A stretch of DNA of 7,006 bases from assembly GCA_964553505.1 (NCBI GenBank), contig CAZKKX010000130.1:1-7006 (forward strand), given 5' to 3'. The position numbers and the translations under genes were made by a program. The notes under the pieces were generated by a model that did no database searches, had not been told where the DNA came from, and saw nothing but the letters and a program-made list of their open reading frames with translations. This document shows positions 3,113-7,006 of the stretch, piece after piece. Position 1 is the stretch's first letter. Each line of letters begins with the position of its first letter. This DNA is from JAENZQ01 sp964553505. Lineage in GTDB: Bacteria > Bacillota > Clostridia > Peptostreptococcales > JAAYPU01.

Positions 3113-6100
3113 CAAGATACTCTTTCAACATAAATCTCTGCCTCACGACCGTTAAGATCCTGTTTTTCCATCTCCACCTCCGCAGATGCTTCTTTAAGCT
3201 TTAGCGCAAGGGTTTCTTTCATAATATAATCCTTAAACATCTCCAAAGCTTTACTAACTTCATTATCGGTACGATAATAAATATAAATATTGTCAAGAAC
3301 TTCATAATTATTATTCTTTCTCATCTGCTGCACCTTGGATACAAATTCTCTTGCCAATCCTTCATATATAAGTTTTTCTGAAAGGGTTGTATCCAGAATG
3401 GTAAATAAATTATTTTCCATAGTTACGGTAAATCCTTCTTTAGCAGATATATTAATATCTACCAATGAGCTGTCAATTTCCGTTTCTTCCCCATCCAGAT
3501 TCAGAGTAATTTTGCCTTGTGCTTCAAGTTGTGAAACAACTTCCGATGCATCCAAAGTCGATAATACCTTTGTTAGTGATTTAACCTTCTTTCCTAAAAT
3601 AGGACCTGCTGCTTTGAAATCGGGCTTCAGGCTGTAATTCATATATTTTTCTAATTTTTTTTCGAAGATAACTTCTTTAACATTTAGTTCTTCTTTTAAA
3701 AGCTGTGTCATGTCACCAATGAGAGCTTCGAATTTGCCGTCTACCAAAATTTTCTGCAGTGGTTGTCTGACTTTGATTTTTTCCTTTTCACGTGCCGCAC
3801 GGCCGAGACCGACTAAGTCCCTAATCAGATCCATTCGTTCTTCGACTACAGCATCTATCAGCGTTTCATTGATTTCAGGATAATAGGCAAGATGAACCGA
3901 TTCTTCACCGGAAAGCTTTTTATAAATTTCATCAGAAAGAAAAGGTGCAAAAGGTGCCATAAGCCTGGATACACCTAATAATACTTCATAGGTGGTATTA
4001 TAAACCGATATTTTATCCTCACTGAGTTCAGTTGCCCAGAAGCGTCTTCTCGCCCTTCTAATATACCAATTGGACAAATCTTCATCTACAAATTCCTGTA
4101 TGCTTCGTACCGCTTTCATCAAATCATATGCTTCCATCTCTTCTATAACATTTTTAACCAGTTTATTGTATTTAGATAAAATCCATCGATCCAATTCAGG
4201 TCTATTGTTATATTCGACGAAATCAGCCTTTGGGTTCATTTTATCCGTATTGGAATAAAGCACAAAGAAATTATAGACATTTCTGAGAGTTCCAAAAAAC
4301 TTGCTCTGTACTTCTTTCAATCCTTCCTCGTCGAATTTAGTCGGTGTCCATACAGGGGAAACATAAAGAAGATACCATCTGGTAGCATCCGCTCCGTATT
4401 TTTCCAAAAGGGTAAAGGGATCTACCGTATTCCCTCTGGATTTAGACATTTTCTTTCCTTCCTTATCCAGGATTAAATCATTCACAAGAACATTTTTATA
4501 AGGAGAAACACCTTTAACAAAAGTGGAAATCGCTAATAGCGAATAAAACCAACCTCTTGTCTGATCGATACCTTCACATATAAAATCTGCCGGAAACAAT
4601 TCTTCGTCAAATTCCTCGCTGTTTTCAAAAGGATAATGATGTTGGGCAAAAGGCATTGCCCCGCTGTCAAACCAACAATCAATTACTTCATTGACGCGTG
4701 TCATAGTCTCTCCACATTTATCACATTTAATGTGTACTTCGTCCACATAAGGTCTATGCAATTCGATATCTTCAGATATTTTTTCAATGGCCTTTTCGAC
4801 TAATTCCTTTCGGGAGCCGATGGACTGCAGATTACCACACTGACATTTCCAAATGTTTAACGGAGTTCCCCAGTATCTGTTTCTTGACAATGCCCAGTCA
4901 TTCAGGTTCTCCAGCCAATTGCCGAACCGCTTCTCCCCAACATAATCCGGATACCAGTTAACCGAATTATTATTTGAAATCAAAAGGTCTTTCAGTTTTG
5001 TCATTTCAATATACCAGCTTGGCTTAGCATAGTAAAGCAAAGGCGTCGAGCACCGCCAGCAATGCGGATAGTTATGATCCATCTTTTCTTTTGAGAATAA
5101 CTTTCCTTCGGAATGCAGCCATTTAATAATGTCTACATCACAGTCCATGACGAATTTATCTTTCCAAGGTGTTTCTATATATTTACCATCTTCCCCAACA
5201 GGGTTAGGAACCGGAAGATCATATTTTCTTCCAGTCTGATAGTCATCTTCTCCAAAAGCAGGTGCCGTGTGAACAATACCTGTGCCATCCTCTGTTGTTA
5301 CATAATCATTGCATGTTACAAAAAAAGCTTTTTTATCCACATTAACAAAGGGCATGAGCTGCTCATATTCAATGTGCTCCAGCTCTATTCCTTTCATGGT
5401 TTCTAATGTTGTATAACCTTCTCCCAAAATCTTATCGGCCAGTTCCTTTGCAACATAATAAACATTTCCTCTTGATTCTGCCTTAATATAATCCACATCA
5501 GGATGTACAGTAAGGGAAACATTGGCGGCAAGTGTCCATGGTGTTGTAGTCCATGCAAGGAAATATTCATCTGCATCCTTTCTTTTAAATGCTACAACTA
5601 CTGTATTTGTCTTGACTTCTTTGTAGCCTAAAGCCACCTCGTGAGAAGCCAATCCCGTTCCGCATCTGGGACAGTACGGCAATATTTTATGCCCTTCGTA
5701 TATCATATCCTCTTCAAAGAACTTTTTTAATATCCACCATTCCGATTCTATATAATCGTTATTAAGGGTTATATATGGGTTGTCCAAATCAATCATATAG
5801 CCCATTTTACGTGTCATATCCCGCCATTGTCTTTCATAAGTAAAAACAGACTCTTTGCATTTTTCATTAAAATTATCCATTCCATAAGCTTCTATTTCCT
5901 GCTTATTGGATAGGTTTAACTGTTTTTCAACTTCTATTTCCACAGGCAGTCCGTGGGTATCCCATCCTGCCTTCCTTTTAACTCTATACCCTCTCATCGT
6001 TTTATAGCGACATACACTATCCTTTAATGTTCTGGCAATAACATGATGAATTCCTGGTTTCCCATTTGCCGTAGGAGGACCCTCATAAAACACAAAGGAA

Positions 6101-6213
6101 GGTTTTCCTTCTCGTGTTGTAACACATTTTTCCAATAATTTATTCTGATCCCATTGATCTGACTGCAAACCTTGTATTTCTGCTATAGGTTTATCCGATA
6201 GATTTTTTAACAT
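3112..6213 (-). CDS. ileS: isoleucyl-tRNA synthetase, type 2 (IleRS2)
   Basis: This cytoplasmic class I synthetase charges tRNA-Ile with isoleucine, using ATP. The 1,033-residue length and motifs fit the eukaryote-like type 2 branch. The catalytic signature reads GIHH at residues 54-57 (after GPPTANGKP) instead of HxGH. A CPRC zinc-type pair follows at 181-184. The CP1 editing domain has its Thr-rich TTTPWT strip at 222-227 and HTAPAFGEDDY at 315-325. CWRC is at 385-388, paired cysteines are at 457/459 and 497/500, and KMSKS is at 588-592. The C-terminal anticodon-binding region begins near 670. I start at ATG 6213, which has GGGAG 5 nt upstream; an in-frame ATG at 6225 would add four residues (MGVT), but its AAAGG directly abuts it with no spacer. 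The gene is monocistronic and controlled by an isoleucine T-box. The GxHH swap has been linked to very high mupirocin resistance. No frameshift or missing motif was seen. Confidence 0.97.
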   Translation of the reverse strand: MLKNLSDKPIAEIQGLQSDQWDQNKLLEKCVTTREGKPSFVFYEGPPTANGKPGIHHVIARTLKDSVCRYKTMRGYRVKRKAGWDTHGLPVEIEVEKQLNLSNKQEIEAYGMDNFNEKCKESVFTYERQWRDMTRKMGYMIDLDNPYITLNNDYIESEWWILKKFFEEDMIYEGHKILPYCPRCGTGLASHEVALGYKEVKTNTVVVAFKRKDADEYFLAWTTTPWTLAANVSLTVHPDVDYIKAESRGNVYYVAKELADKILGEGYTTLETMKGIELEHIEYEQLMPFVNVDKKAFFVTCNDYVTTEDGTGIVHTAPAFGEDDYQTGRKYDLPVPNPVGEDGKYIETPWKDKFVMDCDVDIIKWLHSEGKLFSKEKMDHNYPHCWRCSTPLLYYAKPSWYIEMTKLKDLLISNNNSVNWYPDYVGEKRFGNWLENLNDWALSRNRYWGTPLNIWKCQCGNLQSIGSRKELVEKAIEKISEDIELHRPYVDEVHIKCDKCGETMTRVNEVIDCWFDSGAMPFAQHHYPFENSEEFDEELFPADFICEGIDQTRGWFYSLLAISTFVKGVSPYKNVLVNDLILDKEGKKMSKSRGNTVDPFTLLEKYGADATRWYLLYVSPVWTPTKFDEEGLKEVQSKFFGTLRNVYNFFVLYSNTDKMNPKADFVEYNNRPELDRWILSKYNKLVKNVIEEMEAYDLMKAVRSIQEFVDEDLSNWYIRRARRRFWATELSEDKISVYNTTYEVLLGVSRLMAPFAPFLSDEIYKKLSGEESVHLAYYPEINETLIDAVVEERMDLIRDLVGLGRAAREKEKIKVRQPLQKILVDGKFEALIGDMTQLLKEELNVKEVIFEKKLEKYMNYSLKPDFKAAGPILGKKVKSLTKVLSTLDASEVVSQLEAQGKITLNLDGEETEIDSSLVDINISAKEGFTVTMENNLFTILDTTLSEKLIYEGLAREFVSKVQQMRKNNNYEVLDNIYIYYRTDNEVSKALEMFKDYIMKETLALKLKEASAEVEMEKQDLNGREAEIYVERVS

Positions 6214-6218
6214 CGTTA

Positions 6219-6223
6219 CTCCC
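6219..6223 (-). promoter_or_regulatory. ribosome binding site favouring the second ileS ATG
   Basis: Read on the minus strand, GGGAG at 6223-6219 is 5 nt before the ATG at 6213. The ATG at 6225 overlaps this site by one base and has its only purine run, AAAGG, immediately against it. Confidence 0.6.
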
Positions 6224-6324
6224 ATCCTTTCAGTATTAATCTCATATCATTAAACACTTTGTATTATTGTTTTCTCAAATATATTTACTATTAGCTTATA
6301 TCACAGTTTCGAAAACTATATCAT

Positions 6325-6353
6325 AAAAAAAGCCCTGGATATTGTCCAGGGGC
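6325..6353 (-). terminator. T-box regulated terminator of the ileS leader
   Basis: Read on the minus strand, the stem pairs 6353-6345 with 6339-6332 (8 bp around a 5-nt loop, with one bulged base on the 5' side). Seven T residues follow at 6331-6325. It forms when tRNA-Ile is charged, and is prevented when uncharged tRNA stabilises the antiterminator that includes GGTACC. Confidence 0.9.
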
Positions 6354-6579
6354 GATTGATCCGCGGTACCACCCTATTTGTAGGAAAAATTAATCCTATA
6401 TCTCTTTGATACGTAACGTGCATAAACCGTGTATTCTTAGTGAATATTTCAGAATACAGGCTCCAAGGTGATCTTCAGAATCGCCTATGTTAACAATCTC
6501 CCAGCATTTCAATTGTCTCTCTTTAAAACAGTACGAACCTACTTGCCTCTTCTTCGCCTCTGCAAAATGTAGTTTTACA
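6325..6579 (-). promoter_or_regulatory. T-box leader controlling ileS, isoleucine specifier
   Basis: This RNA element in the ileS leader senses uncharged tRNA-Ile and then lets transcription continue into ileS. Read on the minus strand, Stem I begins near 6559 (AGGC pairing with GCCT at 6461-6458) and contains an AGTA motif. The specifier reads ATC at 6472-6470, within GAAGATCACC, which matches isoleucine and the downstream gene. A perfect 8-bp Stem III follows (6458-6451 with 6437-6430). The T-box sequence GGGTGGTACCGCGG, which binds the tRNA acceptor end in the antiterminator, is at 6374-6361. The competing terminator is at 6353-6325. About 110 nt of leader separate the terminator from the start codon. 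Confidence 0.92.
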
Positions 6580-6585
6580 ATTCAT

Positions 6586-6613
6586 TTTATACAAATAGAC
6601 CTTCAAATGTCAA
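6586..6613 (-). promoter_or_regulatory. SigmaA promoter of the ileS leader
   Basis: On the minus strand a perfect TTGACA at 6613-6608 is followed, after 16 bp, by TATAAA at 6591-6586. Transcription would begin near 6579, about 20 nt before Stem I of the T-box, which is the expected spacing for such leaders. Confidence 0.8.
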
Positions 6614-6723
6614 GTATTACGCTTAATATTTATTAAGGTCTTAATTGAGAAGGATGGTATATTACACATTTTCTTATTAATTCTACTGTATTGCTATATA
6701 ACTGTTTAAAGTATTGAACAATA

Positions 6724-6750
6724 AAAAATGGGTATGAACTGCCCATTTTT
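6724..6750 (-). terminator. terminator of the right-edge permease gene
   Basis: AAAAATGGG at 6724-6732 and CCCATTTTT at 6742-6750 form a 9-bp stem with a 9-nt loop. On the minus strand the second arm ends in a T-run (CCCATTTTTTATT). The hairpin overlaps the last bases of the permease stop codon (6751-6749). With A-runs on one side and T-runs on the other it could act in both directions. Confidence 0.75.
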
Positions 6751-7006
6751 ATTCAAGATTCAATTTCTTTTTCAGAATATATTTAGTCAATATAAAGTAA
6801 CCTGCTGTAATAATTGCCACATAAGTAAAAACAATAAAAAGGAGTGTCTGTATTTCTAAGAAGGTTGTGAAATCATAATTTTTAAAATGATCCATTGAAA
6901 GTACGTAAGCTGACAAGAATAATCTACTTATGGTCCCCAAAACAATATACATACCAAACGAAGCCAACAGTTTATGCTTATTGAATAAATGTCCCAGAGC
7001 AATAGC
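6749..7006 (-). CDS. probable ABC-2 type transporter permease, C-terminal part
   Basis: Only the last 85 residues lie in the window. The frame is open to position 7006, so the start is outside and the true gene is longer. The visible part begins AIALGHLFNKHKLLASFGMY, has a hydrophobic segment at about residues 15-36 and a second at about 55-75, and ends in a basic-acidic tail (YILKKKLNLE). This arrangement, including the KKxLNLE ending, is typical of clostridial ABC-2 family permease subunits that work with a separate ATPase subunit. A TTG at 6967 could look like a start, but it has no ribosome binding site and continues an open frame, so I treat it as internal. The substrate is unknown and no ATPase gene is visible. 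The family is judged from the tail and membrane pattern only. Confidence 0.6.
   Translation of the reverse strand, partial: AIALGHLFNKHKLLASFGMYIVLGTISRLFLSAYVLSMDHFKNYDFTTFLEIQTLLFIVFTYVAIITAGYFILTKYILKKKLNLE

Noticed and set aside
3335..5406. Plus-strand frames inside ileS (3335-3637, 4070-4258, 5113-5406)
   Set aside because: All are antisense to conserved IleRS sequence with intact motifs, and none has a convincing binding site or recognisable product.
6305..6317. Small hairpin AGTTT/AAACT in the ileS leader after the terminator
   Set aside because: Five base pairs, AT-rich, no tail and no overlap with the binding site; too weak to call a regulatory element.
6749..6967. Complete 72-residue membrane protein starting at TTG 6967
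   Set aside because: The frame stays open to the window edge and no ribosome binding site precedes the TTG, so this is the end of a longer gene.

Overview
The window looks like chromosomal DNA from a low-GC, anaerobic, endospore-forming member of the Firmicutes (class Clostridia). The evidence is AT-rich intergenic DNA with strong AGGAGG-type ribosome binding sites, a T-box leader in front of an aminoacyl-tRNA synthetase gene, a small rubredoxin with a flavin reductase partner, and a CwlJ/SleB-type cortex hydrolase next to a GerQ-like spore coat protein. Genus cannot be set from the sequence alone.

Layout. Positions 1-183 hold no gene I can support. A good SigmaA-type promoter (184-212) drives a two-gene plus-strand unit: a flavin reductase-like FMN protein (246-755) and a 52-residue rubredoxin (846-1004), closed by a terminator (1041-1078). 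Positions 1079-1500 are non-coding and contain a 15-bp hairpin and two perfect tandem 48-bp repeats preceded by a truncated third copy, all bracketed by a 10-bp inverted repeat. An uncharacterised membrane protein follows on the minus strand (1512-2039). It is divergent from a plus-strand sporulation pair, a CwlJ/SleB-type hydrolase (2248-2691) and a GerQ-like protein (2720-3076), preceded by a SigmaK-like promoter. A hairpin at 3079-3112 separates this pair from the convergent ileS gene (3112-6213, minus), a type 2 isoleucyl-tRNA synthetase controlled by an isoleucine T-box with its own promoter (6325-6613). At the right edge, the C-terminal 85 residues of a probable ABC-2 permease run off the window (6749-7006, minus).

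How the parts work together. The flavin reductase and rubredoxin look like a split version of the fused 'high molecular weight rubredoxin' that passes NAD(P)H-derived electrons to oxygen- or NO-reducing flavodiiron proteins in anaerobes. In Bacillus, the coat protein GerQ is needed to place CwlJ in the spore coat, so the adjacent hydrolase and GerQ-like genes probably act together in spore germination. The ileS T-box senses uncharged tRNA-Ile. The synthetase carries a rearranged class I signature, GIHH instead of HxGH, which has been linked to mupirocin hyper-resistance.

Four genes have an upstream in-frame start codon that lies inside, against or ahead of the Shine-Dalgarno sequence. I moved those starts downstream (2039, 2248, 2720, 6213). 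I found no complete new defence or mobile system. The least explained material is the repeat cluster at 1305-1494.
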